From an uncultured Prevotellaceae bacterium (GTDB lineage Bacteria; Bacteroidota; Bacteroidia; Bacteroidales; Bacteroidaceae): a DNA stretch of 12,443 nt. A program made the translations under genes and the position numbers. The stretch's first letter is position 1. Every line of letters starts with the position of its first letter. Shown here piece by piece: positions 1 to 6,361 of this stretch. The stretch spans positions 1-12,443 of the forward strand of contig CAMWRK010000041.1 in the NCBI GenBank assembly GCA_947176655.1, in the 5' to 3' direction. The notes beneath the pieces are model-generated. The model made no database searches. It saw nothing but the letters and a program-made list of their open reading frames with translations, and was not told the DNA's origin.

Positions 1-2
1 AG

Positions 3-1163
3 GCATTGGAAATACCTGCCGGCTGCACCGGTTCCATAGTCCTGAACAGGGCTTTCGGCGACCAGAACGCCTTGGCCGGACTGGAGGAGGGTGTGGCCAT
101 AGACATAGACCAGCCTCTGACACTGACCTTGGACGGAAGCAGTGTATACGTATTCAATGGTCTGGACAGCGCGGCTCCCATCGTGGCTGTGGAGAGTGTC
201 ACCTTTGATAGTGACAGATACGAGGTGGAGGAAGGCTCTACGCTTGCCATTGTCGCCACAGTGCTCCCGTCCGATGCCACTAACAGGACGCTGGACTGGA
301 CTTCCGACAACGAGGCTGTTGCCACCGTTGCTAACGGACTGGTTGTGGCCGTAGCCCCCGGCACCGCTACAGTGACTGCTGCCGCTACCGATGGCAGCGG
401 CATGGTGTGCCAAGCACAGATTACCGTCACCGAAAAGGTCGTGCCTCCATACGGCATAAACTTCGACAAGAACATATCATGGCCGGCGGCCAACGGACGC
501 GCTCTCAGCCGGATAGTCTTCGCTCCAACCGAAACGCAGACACAGACACTGGACATTGAATCGTCTACAAAACGCTATCTTGACCTTACCGGAGACGAGA
601 ACATGACACTTTACTGCACACCGGGTGAGGTCATCAATGTGACGTTGACGCATTCCGGTTCGTGGATGCACGGATATGTCTACATAGATTTGGATAACGA
701 CGGACAGTTCAGTTTCCGTGACGGCAGCACCGACCAGAGCGGTACCGACCTGGTAAGTTTCTTCTTTTACAGCGGTTCTTTCAATAACGATGCCAGCGGC
801 GTGAACTCCCTTGGTGTACGTATTTCCGGAAACGGACGCAGTCCCGGTGCCTCCATTCCTAGCCCCGCCTTTAATGCTCCTGGAGAGGAGGGTACGTACC
901 ATATACGATTCAAGGTTGACTGGAACAGTGTGGATGCGGGCGGACAGATGGCTGCTGACGGGACATGTACTGGCACCAACGGCATACTGGCCAATAGCGG
1001 TACTATCGTGGATGCTTTGTTGCGTGTGGCACAGCCTGACGGCATAGGTTCCGTGGAGGAGGGTAGTGACACCGGTGCCGGTATACTCTATGATATGAGC
1101 GGACGCCGGGCTGTCGGAGGCAATGGCGTATTTGTCCGTAATGGCAAGAAAATCATAATTTAA
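3..1163 (+). CDS. Secreted/surface protein with Big2 Ig-like domain, 5' truncated
   Basis: The reading frame is already open at the window edge, so the N-terminus and any signal peptide are missing; 386 codons are visible. Counting from the TTG at position 6, residues about 61-142 form a bacterial Ig-like group 2 domain (VESVTF, then an EEGSTL-type strand, a W-T-S-DNE-VATV core, and GTATVTA). Residues about 148-310 resemble the GEVED-type beta domains of secreted Bacteroidota proteins, with a DLDNDGQF stretch (228-235) that could bind a metal ion. The last 25 residues (YDMSGRR, GVFVRNGKK) match the short C-terminal tail common on exported Bacteroides/Prevotella proteins and somewhat resemble type IX secretion tails. 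The role is probably extracellular or cell-surface, perhaps adhesion or glycan-related. No catalytic domain is visible, but one could lie upstream. A hairpin follows 10 bp after the stop. Product class is fairly sure; function is unknown. Confidence 0.8.
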   Translation, partial: ALEIPAGCTGSIVLNRAFGDQNALAGLEEGVAIDIDQPLTLTLDGSSVYVFNGLDSAAPIVAVESVTFDSDRYEVEEGSTLAIVATVLPSDATNRTLDWTSDNEAVATVANGLVVAVAPGTATVTAAATDGSGMVCQAQITVTEKVVPPYGINFDKNISWPAANGRALSRIVFAPTETQTQTLDIESSTKRYLDLTGDENMTLYCTPGEVINVTLTHSGSWMHGYVYIDLDNDGQFSFRDGSTDQSGTDLVSFFFYSGSFNNDASGVNSLGVRISGNGRSPGASIPSPAFNAPGEEGTYHIRFKVDWNSVDAGGQMAADGTCTGTNGILANSGTIVDALLRVAQPDGIGSVEEGSDTGAGILYDMSGRRAVGGNGVFVRNGKKIII

Positions 1164-1173
1164 GGATTATTGG

Positions 1174-1206
1174 GAGTAGCTGTTCTGCATTAGAGGACAG
1201 CTACTC
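1174..1206. terminator. Hairpin between the surface-protein gene and mrp
   Basis: Arms 1174-1186 (GAGTAGCTGTTCT) and 1194-1206 pair over 13 bp with one T/G wobble around a 7-nt loop. The downstream flank is AAAATATTT rather than a clean T run, so it is only partly like an intrinsic terminator. It starts 10 bp after the upstream stop and ends 10 bp before the mrp ATG, so it could end the first transcript or shape the mrp leader. No TAnnTTTG promoter is visible in this gap. Confidence 0.55.
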
Positions 1207-1216
1207 AAAATATTTA

Positions 1217-2323
1217 ATGAATATGGAACTATACCCCAAACTTATTATGGATGCACTGGCCACGGTGAGATACCCCGGCACAGGCCGGAACATCGTGGAG
1301 ATGGAAATGGTGGAAGATGACCTGCGCATTTCCGGCATGCACGTGAGTTTTTCGCTCATCTTCGACAAACCCACCAATCCTTTCCTGAAGTCACTGGTCA
1401 AGGCTGCCGAAGCTGCCATACATGCCTATGTCTCAAAGGAGGTGGAGGTGGAGATAAACACCAAGACGTTGCAGGCACCGCGTCCCGATTTGCCCGACCT
1501 CCTGCCGAGTGTCAGGAACATCATTGCTGTCAGCAGTGGCAAAGGCGGTGTGGGCAAAAGTACCGTGGCTGCCAATCTGGCCGTGGCTTTGGCACGTATG
1601 GGTCACAGAGTGGGGTTGCTGGACTGTGACATCTTCGGCCCCAGTGTTCCCAAGATGTTCGGCATGGAGGATGCTCGTCCTTACAGTGAGAACATTGACG
1701 GGCGTGATCTGATAATGCCTGTTGAGAAATACGGCATCAAGGTGCTGAGCATCGGCTTCTTCGTTGACCCTGCCACCCCGACTCTTTGGCGTGGCGGCAT
1801 GGCCTCCAACGCTCTGAAGCAGCTTATCGGTGATGCTGCCTGGGGTGATTTGGACTATTTCGTGCTTGATACGCCTCCGGGAACGTCAGACGTACATCTC
1901 ACTCTGGTCCAGACGTTGCCCATCACCGGTGCCGTCATTGTCAGCACCCCACAGCAGGTGGCGCTTGCCGATGCCCGCAAAGGCATAAACATGTATACCA
2001 ACGACAAGGTCTGTGTACCCATACTCGGTTTGGTTGAAAACATGTCATGGTTCACTCCCGAGGCTCACCCCGATGAGAAGTACTACCTGTTTGGCCGTGA
2101 CGGTGTAAGGAACCTCGCCGAGGAAATGCAAGTTCCCCTTCTCGGACAGATTCCCGTAGTGCAGAGCAGCTGCGAGAACGGTGACGGTGGCACTCCCGTA
2201 GCCCTCTCTTCCGACAGCATCACGGGGCAGGCCTTCCTGCAACTTGCCGCCCGTGTAGTCACAGAAACAGACAGGCGCAATGTTGAGCACGAAAAGACCA
2301 GAATCGTGGAAGTGAAGAAGTAG
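1217..2323 (+). CDS. mrp: Mrp/ApbC-type Fe-S cluster carrier P-loop ATPase
   Basis: 368 residues. Mrp/ApbC/Nbp35 proteins hold an Fe-S cluster transiently and pass it to apo-proteins in the cytoplasm. Residues about 5-90 form the MIP18/DUF59-like N-terminal domain. A MinD-like NTPase domain follows, with the deviant Walker A motif GKGGVGKST at 108-116, a downstream LLDCDIFGPSVPKMFG stretch, and a VLDTPPGTSD switch region. The family signature GLVENMSWF is present, but the CxxC pair that usually follows, and that bridges the cluster in the dimer, is absent: the segment reads TPEAHPDEKYYLFG. From memory this is typical of Bacteroidota orthologues, not a local mutation. ATGs at 1217 and 1223 are both possible starts; neither has a strong ribosome binding site. 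A hairpin lies just upstream, and no own promoter is seen. Confidence 0.93.
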   Translation: MNMELYPKLIMDALATVRYPGTGRNIVEMEMVEDDLRISGMHVSFSLIFDKPTNPFLKSLVKAAEAAIHAYVSKEVEVEINTKTLQAPRPDLPDLLPSVRNIIAVSSGKGGVGKSTVAANLAVALARMGHRVGLLDCDIFGPSVPKMFGMEDARPYSENIDGRDLIMPVEKYGIKVLSIGFFVDPATPTLWRGGMASNALKQLIGDAAWGDLDYFVLDTPPGTSDVHLTLVQTLPITGAVIVSTPQQVALADARKGINMYTNDKVCVPILGLVENMSWFTPEAHPDEKYYLFGRDGVRNLAEEMQVPLLGQIPVVQSSCENGDGGTPVALSSDSITGQAFLQLAARVVTETDRRNVEHEKTRIVEVKK

Positions 2324-2587
2324 TGTGGAATACGGTTTGTCTGAACCTACGCAAACTATGTAATGGCTTAGAGGACGATTGATGTCTTGATGCCAAATCG
2401 GTCATCGGAAAGTGCACTTGATAACTTTCTGATGACCGATTTGCGATTATCCGTCCCGGAATCGCGTTGTTACCGGAGCGTCTTCATATTGGCTCAGTAG
2501 CGAACCGTGGGGATGAGATACGTGTTCTGTTGACAATTCATTCACAAACATATCCTCTAATGCTAAGAAAGTTTGCTGGGATGGAGT
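2324..2587. other. Convergent intergenic region between mrp and nhaC
   Basis: This 264-bp gap lies between two genes that converge. It holds one long hairpin (2394-2443) and otherwise no supported gene, promoter or RNA. Short open frames here run into nhaC on the wrong strand and look spurious. Confidence 0.7.
2394..2443. terminator. 20-bp-stem hairpin in the convergent gap, probable bidirectional terminator
   Basis: Arms 2394-2413 (CAAATCGGTCATCGGAAAGT) and 2424-2443 pair over 20 bp with a single G/T wobble and a 10-nt loop. It lies 70 bp after the mrp stop and 144 bp beyond the nhaC stop, so it could serve both transcripts. Neither side has a T run, which is unusual for Rho-independent termination. 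It may instead protect 3' ends or be a small palindromic repeat. Confidence 0.55.
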
Positions 2588-4081
2588 CTATTTCTTTGAC
2601 TGTTCGGACACCATCCATTCCGGATGTCTTTTTATCTTCCATCCGAATATGGCGTGGACGACGGACATGATGGGGGAGAGCAGGCAGAAGAAGGTGTAGG
2701 GAAGATAGGTGAGGGTGGGGACACCGAGGACGGTGGCCTGTGTCATGCCGCATGTGTTCCAGGGGATGAGTACGGAGACTACGGTGGCGGAGTCTTCGGT
2801 GGAACGGGACAAGAGGCGCGATTCATAGCCCTGTCGTGTGTATTCGTCCTTGAACATGTTGGCGGATAGTATGATTGAGATGTATTGGTCGCCGGTAATA
2901 AGGTTCATGATAATGCCGTTCAGTACCGTGGCTCCCACCAGCCCGGCGCGGGTGCGTATGAGCTGTCGGAATATGGCTTCGAGGAAACTGCGCAACATGC
3001 CGCACGCCGTCATGGCTCCGCCGAATATCATGGCACAGAGAATGAGCCAGATGGTGTCCATCATTCCGGCCATGCCTCGTGTGGAGACCAGGTTGTCCAG
3101 CAGGGGCACGCCCGTGTCTATGGATGTCGATGTGGCCAGAGTGGTTACTATGCCACGGAAGAGGGTGACGAGAGTGTCCCCGCTTGTCGCGGCTCCGCCT
3201 ATTCCCATGACGATGTGCCTTTGCATCAGTACTGCCATGGCCATAGCCATAGCAGAGGAGGCGAAAAGTACTACGAGCGATGGAACTTTCCTGTAAATCA
3301 CGTATGCCGTTATGGCAGGAACAAGCAGCAGCCACGGCGTTATGCGGAAGTTGTGCGACAGAGCCGTGATGTATGTGTCCGGATCTCCGGCGGCATTCGC
3401 GCCCGTCCAGATGCCTGCGATACCGAATATCATAAGGGTGATCAGGAGGGTGGGGGCCGTTGTCAGCATCATGTAGCGTATGTGACGGAAGAGGGGAGTG
3501 CCGCTGACGGAAGATGCCAGCACAGTGGTGTCCGACAGTGGCGATATCTTGTCGCCGAAATATGCCCCCGATATTATGGCTCCGGCTGTCCATCCGTCGG
3601 CTGTTCCCAATGCGCGGCCTATGCCGAGCAGGGCTATGCCTATGGTGGCTATCGTTGTCCAGGACGATCCGGTCAGCAGCGACACCATCGCGCTGATGAT
3701 GCAGGCCGAGACAAGGAAGACGGCAGGGTGTATGATACGTATGCCGTAGCAGATGAGTGTGGGGACTATGCCGGACACCATCCATGAGGCTGAAAGCATG
3801 CCTATGAGCAGCAGTATGCAGACGGAAATGGAGATGTCGCGTATCTTCTCGGATATGTTGTCCTCTATGGTTCGCCACTGCACGCCGCAAAACGCCATGC
3901 CCAATACTATGCATACGGCAGTGGAGGTGAGCAGCGCTATCTGCGAGGGGCCGCTTAGGGCATCGCTGCCGAAAATGGCGATGGTGGCAGAAAGCAGTGA
4001 TACGAGTGTCAGAAACGGAATGGCGCTGAGCCATGCCGAAGGTTTGGGCGTAGGGGCGCTACTGTGTGTAGGGTTTTTCAT
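2588..4081 (-). CDS. nhaC: NhaC-family Na+/H+ antiporter
   Basis: 497 residues, about the usual family length, with many hydrophobic segments. NhaC proteins exchange cytoplasmic Na+ for external H+ across the inner membrane. The family hallmark GAYFGDKISPLSDTT is at residues 172-186, preceded by the LLTGSSWTT stretch (about 135-143). Later conserved blocks include LITGDQYIS and the C-terminal VSVLIPWNTCG; acidic and polar residues in these blocks are the likely ion-path positions. The first 20 residues are proline- and serine-rich and probably cytoplasmic. Its ATG overlaps the trmB stop by 4 bp (ATGA at 4081-4078), which indicates translational coupling in the trmB operon. Related members exchange other solutes (for example malate/lactate in MleN), so the exact substrate is not certain. 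Confidence 0.92.
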   Translation of the reverse strand: MKNPTHSSAPTPKPSAWLSAIPFLTLVSLLSATIAIFGSDALSGPSQIALLTSTAVCIVLGMAFCGVQWRTIEDNISEKIRDISISVCILLLIGMLSASWMVSGIVPTLICYGIRIIHPAVFLVSACIISAMVSLLTGSSWTTIATIGIALLGIGRALGTADGWTAGAIISGAYFGDKISPLSDTTVLASSVSGTPLFRHIRYMMLTTAPTLLITLMIFGIAGIWTGANAAGDPDTYITALSHNFRITPWLLLVPAITAYVIYRKVPSLVVLFASSAMAMAMAVLMQRHIVMGIGGAATSGDTLVTLFRGIVTTLATSTSIDTGVPLLDNLVSTRGMAGMMDTIWLILCAMIFGGAMTACGMLRSFLEAIFRQLIRTRAGLVGATVLNGIIMNLITGDQYISIILSANMFKDEYTRQGYESRLLSRSTEDSATVVSVLIPWNTCGMTQATVLGVPTLTYLPYTFFCLLSPIMSVVHAIFGWKIKRHPEWMVSEQSKK

Positions 4082-4833
4082 CTGCCGCTGTCGTTGCCGC
4101 TACGTTTGTTGCGTCCGTAGCTGCGGTATTCGTCAAAGGGAATCTCCACGTCCGGTTCCTTGAGTTCGCCCTCGTGGGGCAGGCGGAATGCCAGATATTT
4201 GATGTCAATGCCTCTGGAACGCCACATTTCTTCATAGTATGTCTGCCGCGAGCGCGCCTCTGCCGTGTCCGTTCCGGTCTCGCCGTACAGGCTGCGTGTG
4301 GCCGTGACGGGTACTATGGAGTTGGCTTTCAGCATCTCCTCAGTATATGTGAAGAGGAAGTTGGAGTCGGTCTTCAGGTGTACCGTGCCCCCGTTCTTGA
4401 GAATGCGGCGGTAGCGTTGCAGGAAGTACGTGGAGGTGAGGCGTTTTGTGGCTTTCTTCATCTGCGGGTCGGAGAATGTGAGCCATATCTCCGACACTTC
4501 GTCGGGAAGGAAGAACTTGTCGATGAACTCGATGTTTGTGCGCAGGAAGCCAACGTTCTTCAGTCCCTCCTGCAGTGCCTCCATGGCACCTGTCCACATG
4601 CGTGCCCCCTTGATGTCCACGCCTATGTAGTTGTTGTCAGGATAGAGCCGGCTCATGCCTACGGTGTATTCCCCGCGACCGCATCCCAGCTCCAGGATGA
4701 TGGGGTTGTCGTTGTGGAAGAACTCTTTGTGCCAGTCCAGAGGTACGGGCGTGTCCCCCGGGCGGTACGGACGTTCCACCACCAGCGGGTTGGCCGCCAT
4801 GTCCGCGAATTTTGCAAGTTTGCCTTTACCCAT
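4078..4833 (-). CDS. trmB: tRNA (guanine-N7-)-methyltransferase
   Basis: 251 residues. TrmB transfers a methyl group from S-adenosylmethionine to N7 of guanosine 46 in the variable loop of tRNAs. It is a class I methyltransferase fold: motif I ELGCGRGEY at 48-56, GVDIKG at 71-76 (adenosine-binding acidic residue), LRTNIEF at 97-103, and the active-site region TFSDPQMKK at 119-127 in place of the proteobacterial FPDPW-KK form. HLKTDS is at 152-157, and the C-terminal T-x-x-E signature is in QTYYEEMW (T198, E201). The ATG follows the upstream stop by 3 bp, and its stop overlaps the nhaC start, so the three genes form one operon. The last 12 residues are basic and serine-rich and probably disordered. 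Identity is secure. Confidence 0.95.
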   Translation of the reverse strand: MGKGKLAKFADMAANPLVVERPYRPGDTPVPLDWHKEFFHNDNPIILELGCGRGEYTVGMSRLYPDNNYIGVDIKGARMWTGAMEALQEGLKNVGFLRTNIEFIDKFFLPDEVSEIWLTFSDPQMKKATKRLTSTYFLQRYRRILKNGGTVHLKTDSNFLFTYTEEMLKANSIVPVTATRSLYGETGTDTAEARSRQTYYEEMWRSRGIDIKYLAFRLPHEGELKEPDVEIPFDEYRSYGRNKRSGNDSGR

Positions 4834-4836
4834 GCC

Positions 4837-5718
4837 TTATCTCATTCCGAATGTTGTACCGCCTATGTTCTGCCCGTCGGCGAATATCTCCACACGGTAT
4901 TGTCCGGCGGAAAGGCTCTCTGCAATGTCCCAGTATACCGTTACGGTCTGTTCTTCTCCGGTGTATTCTATGTCCTTGGCTATGCTGTATTGCAGTTCGC
5001 GGTTTTCATAGGTGAATGTCCCTCCTTGGGTAAGGACGCTTCCTGTCGGTGTCGACAGACGGACATAGATGCTGCGCATGCCGGTCTGTGTCGTCACGTT
5101 GCGTGCCACGGTGAAGGATATGACGAACTTCTTGGCCTTGCTGATCTGGTCTGTGGCTTTGCCGCGCTTGTTGTGAGCCACGGCGGATATGCCGGTGGCG
5201 TTCAGCTGGCTTGCTATGGCCACCTTGTCCACGAGTTCCTCGTTCTGTGTGGACAGGTCGGTAATGTGTGCCCTGGCCTGCTGGTTCTGGTTGCGCAGGT
5301 TGTCATTGTCGGTTCTCAGAGCCTGGTTTTCGCGGTTGAGCGAGTCTATCTGCATCACATAGTCCTTGAGTATGGCGCGCAGTGTGGCCAGTTCTTTCTT
5401 CAGTCGCATTATCTCTCTTGCGTCTTCGGCCTTTGTCCGGCGCAGTTCGTCCAGAAGTTTCTGTACGCGTTCCTGCTCTATGGCAAGCTGGCTGATGAGA
5501 GAGTCGTTATTGATCTGCGTCATCATCTCGTTGTACTGCATGGCGAACTGCTGATACTCGTTCTCCATCTCGGCCTTGTCCATCTTCAGCACCTCGATCA
5601 TCTGTTCGTTTTCCGCCTGGCGGGTCTGCATTCTGTGGAAGGCATATATCAGTATGCCGGCGAGGACGATGCACAATGCAGCAAAGACGATAATCAGCGT
5701 TTTCTTGTTCATATTCAT
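4837..5718 (-). CDS. Membrane-anchored coiled-coil protein of unknown function
   Basis: 293 residues, and I do not know a named function. The N-terminus is MNMNKK followed by one hydrophobic segment (about 8-27), consistent with an uncleaved signal anchor. Residues about 35-168 are charged and heptad-rich (runs such as LKKELATLRAIL and LNRENQAL), predicting a long coiled coil. Residues about 170-293 switch to beta-like sequence with YVRL, VTVYWDI and YRVEIFADGQNIGG, as in a small periplasmic beta-sandwich. The likely topology is an inner-membrane anchor with the rod and C-terminal domain in the periplasm. It is the first gene of the operon with trmB (3-bp gap) and nhaC; similar proteins beside trmB in Bacteroides are, from memory, annotated only as hypothetical. 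ATGs at 5718 and 5712 are both possible starts. Confidence 0.85.
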   Translation of the reverse strand: MNMNKKTLIIVFAALCIVLAGILIYAFHRMQTRQAENEQMIEVLKMDKAEMENEYQQFAMQYNEMMTQINNDSLISQLAIEQERVQKLLDELRRTKAEDAREIMRLKKELATLRAILKDYVMQIDSLNRENQALRTDNDNLRNQNQQARAHITDLSTQNEELVDKVAIASQLNATGISAVAHNKRGKATDQISKAKKFVISFTVARNVTTQTGMRSIYVRLSTPTGSVLTQGGTFTYENRELQYSIAKDIEYTGEEQTVTVYWDIAESLSAGQYRVEIFADGQNIGGTTFGMR

Positions 5719-5749
5719 GTTGGTTTGTCAGGTTATTGTCAATCAAGTG

Positions 5750-5757
5750 CAAAGGTA
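5750..5757 (-). promoter_or_regulatory. Bacteroidota -7 promoter element for the coiled-coil/trmB/nhaC operon
   Basis: On the minus strand this reads TACCTTTG followed by CA, an exact match to the TAnnTTTG element used by the Bacteroidota primary sigma factor. It is 31 bp upstream of the first start codon of the operon. A TTTG-like -33 element is not clear; only a T-rich stretch near 5775-5783 lies at about the right distance. Confidence 0.7.
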
Positions 5758-5977
5758 CAAATATTTTTGAAAATTTAGTGTGGTACATGTCGTCACATTA
5801 ACATATAATAATGTATATGCATGAATGTTGCATGTCAGCAGAAGATGTGGAGGCAAACCTTGAACAGGCCCATGTATAGAACAGCATGTTTATCGTGTTA
5901 AAAAACACGAAACGTTTGGTGCTCTGCACATAGATGATTTTTTTTTGTGTGTGTATGGTAAACTTATGATCATAAAG

Positions 5978-6199
5978 ATGAAATCTAAGAAAAAGCAGAG
6001 ATTCGCTCTGAAATATGCAGAGGGCATGCTCGTTGACAAGCATCAGAATGTAGTGAAGTTCTATTTGATTGATGCCGAGGCTAAAGTGTTGTGGTTGGCG
6101 TGCTTTTGGGAAACTTTTTCTTTGGTTTTGTTGGGATGGTGCTTTAAAATCAACCAATTACAACGTAATATAGAAAACTTTCCTGTTTTGACTTGGTGA
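5978..6199 (+). CDS. Doubtful small ORF of 73 residues
   Basis: I do not recognise this protein. From the ATG at 5978 (alternatives: ATG 5966, TTG 5945) it reads MKSKKKQRFALKY, then a soluble middle with FYLIDAEAKVLWL, then a hydrophobic, tryptophan- and leucine-rich stretch (about residues 38-55). The stop codon (6197-6199) lies inside the loop of the 18-bp hairpin. It sits in an AT-rich region and no clear promoter precedes it; the nearest candidate, AACGTTTG near 5911-5918, misses the consensus by one base. A T9 run and GT repeat (5938-5954) lie just upstream. It could be a small real gene, a remnant, or chance. An overlapping minus-strand frame (6157-5798) looks less protein-like. Confidence 0.25.
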   Translation: MKSKKKQRFALKYAEGMLVDKHQNVVKFYLIDAEAKVLWLACFWETFSLVLLGWCFKINQLQRNIENFPVLTW

Positions 6200-6225
6200 A
6201 AAGTTGATCAAAACGGGAAAGTTTT
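6174..6225. terminator. 18-bp-stem hairpin upstream of nrdD, terminator-like
   Basis: Arms 6174-6191 (AAAACTTTCCTGTTTTGA) and 6208-6225 pair over 18 bp with one T/G wobble and a 16-nt loop. On the plus strand the stem runs into TTTTTG, and on the minus strand into TTTTCTATA, so it could end transcription from either side. It ends 34 bp upstream of the nrdD -7 element and would insulate nrdD from transcription coming from the left. Confidence 0.6.
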
Positions 6226-6259
6226 TGCTTGTTTGCTTGTGTGGTTTTTCCTAATGTCG

Positions 6260-6267
6260 TATATTTG
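6260..6267 (+). promoter_or_regulatory. Bacteroidota -7 promoter element for nrdD
   Basis: TATATTTG followed by CA matches TAnnTTTG exactly. Several T/G-rich stretches upstream (TTTG at 6232-6235, TTGTG at 6238-6242) could be the -33 element, but spacing does not settle which. A start about 7 nt downstream would give a leader of roughly 88 nt before the nrdD ATG at 6362. Confidence 0.65.
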
Positions 6268-6281
6268 CATCGCCTTTTCGC

Positions 6282-6319
6282 CGGCAGGGACAGACCCTGA
6301 GTCAGAATCTGCCGTCAGG
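6282..6319 (+). promoter_or_regulatory. Possible structured element in the nrdD 5' leader
   Basis: Three short pairings share bases in this GC-rich patch: CAGGG 6285-6289 with CCCTG 6295-6299, CGGCAG 6282-6287 with CTGCCG 6309-6314, and CCTGA 6296-6300 with TCAGG 6315-6319. The first competes with the other two, as in a switching leader. I recognise no known riboswitch here. The basis is by-eye pairing only, and chance is possible. Confidence 0.3.
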
Positions 6320-6361
6320 CATGCAAGACACGAATATAAATACATTACCCCTATTTATCGT

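Larger units (their letters stand above)
5719..6361. other. AT-rich intergenic region between two divergent units
   Basis: About 640 bp separate the divergent trmB operon and nrdD. It holds the leftward promoter (5750-5757), a small 7-bp hairpin TCGTGTT-aaaa-AACACGA (5893-5910), a T9 tract plus GT repeat, a doubtful small ORF, a long hairpin (6174-6225), the nrdD promoter (6260-6267) and the nrdD leader. From 5758 to about 6250 it is visibly more AT-rich than the flanking genes. Confidence 0.7.

Noticed and set aside
4174..5778. 534-codon open frame on the plus strand
   Set aside because: It is antisense to trmB and the coiled-coil gene and is cysteine- and histidine-rich with no recognisable domain, as expected of a shadow frame in this codon usage.
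5798..6157. 119-codon minus-strand ORF opposite the small ORF
   Set aside because: The composition is erratic, no motif or promoter is visible, and it overlaps the T9 tract (read as A9); nothing supports it as a gene.
6204..6211. TTGATCAA as an FNR-type operator upstream of the anaerobic nrdD
   Set aside because: FNR sites need four bases between TTGAT and ATCAA. Here the halves are fused, and the bases are explained by the hairpin arm.
6233..6361. 43-residue N-terminal extension of NrdD from a TTG
   Set aside because: It spans the -7 promoter element and the leader structure, and NrdD proteins begin at about MIQTVVKRDG, which matches the ATG at 6362.
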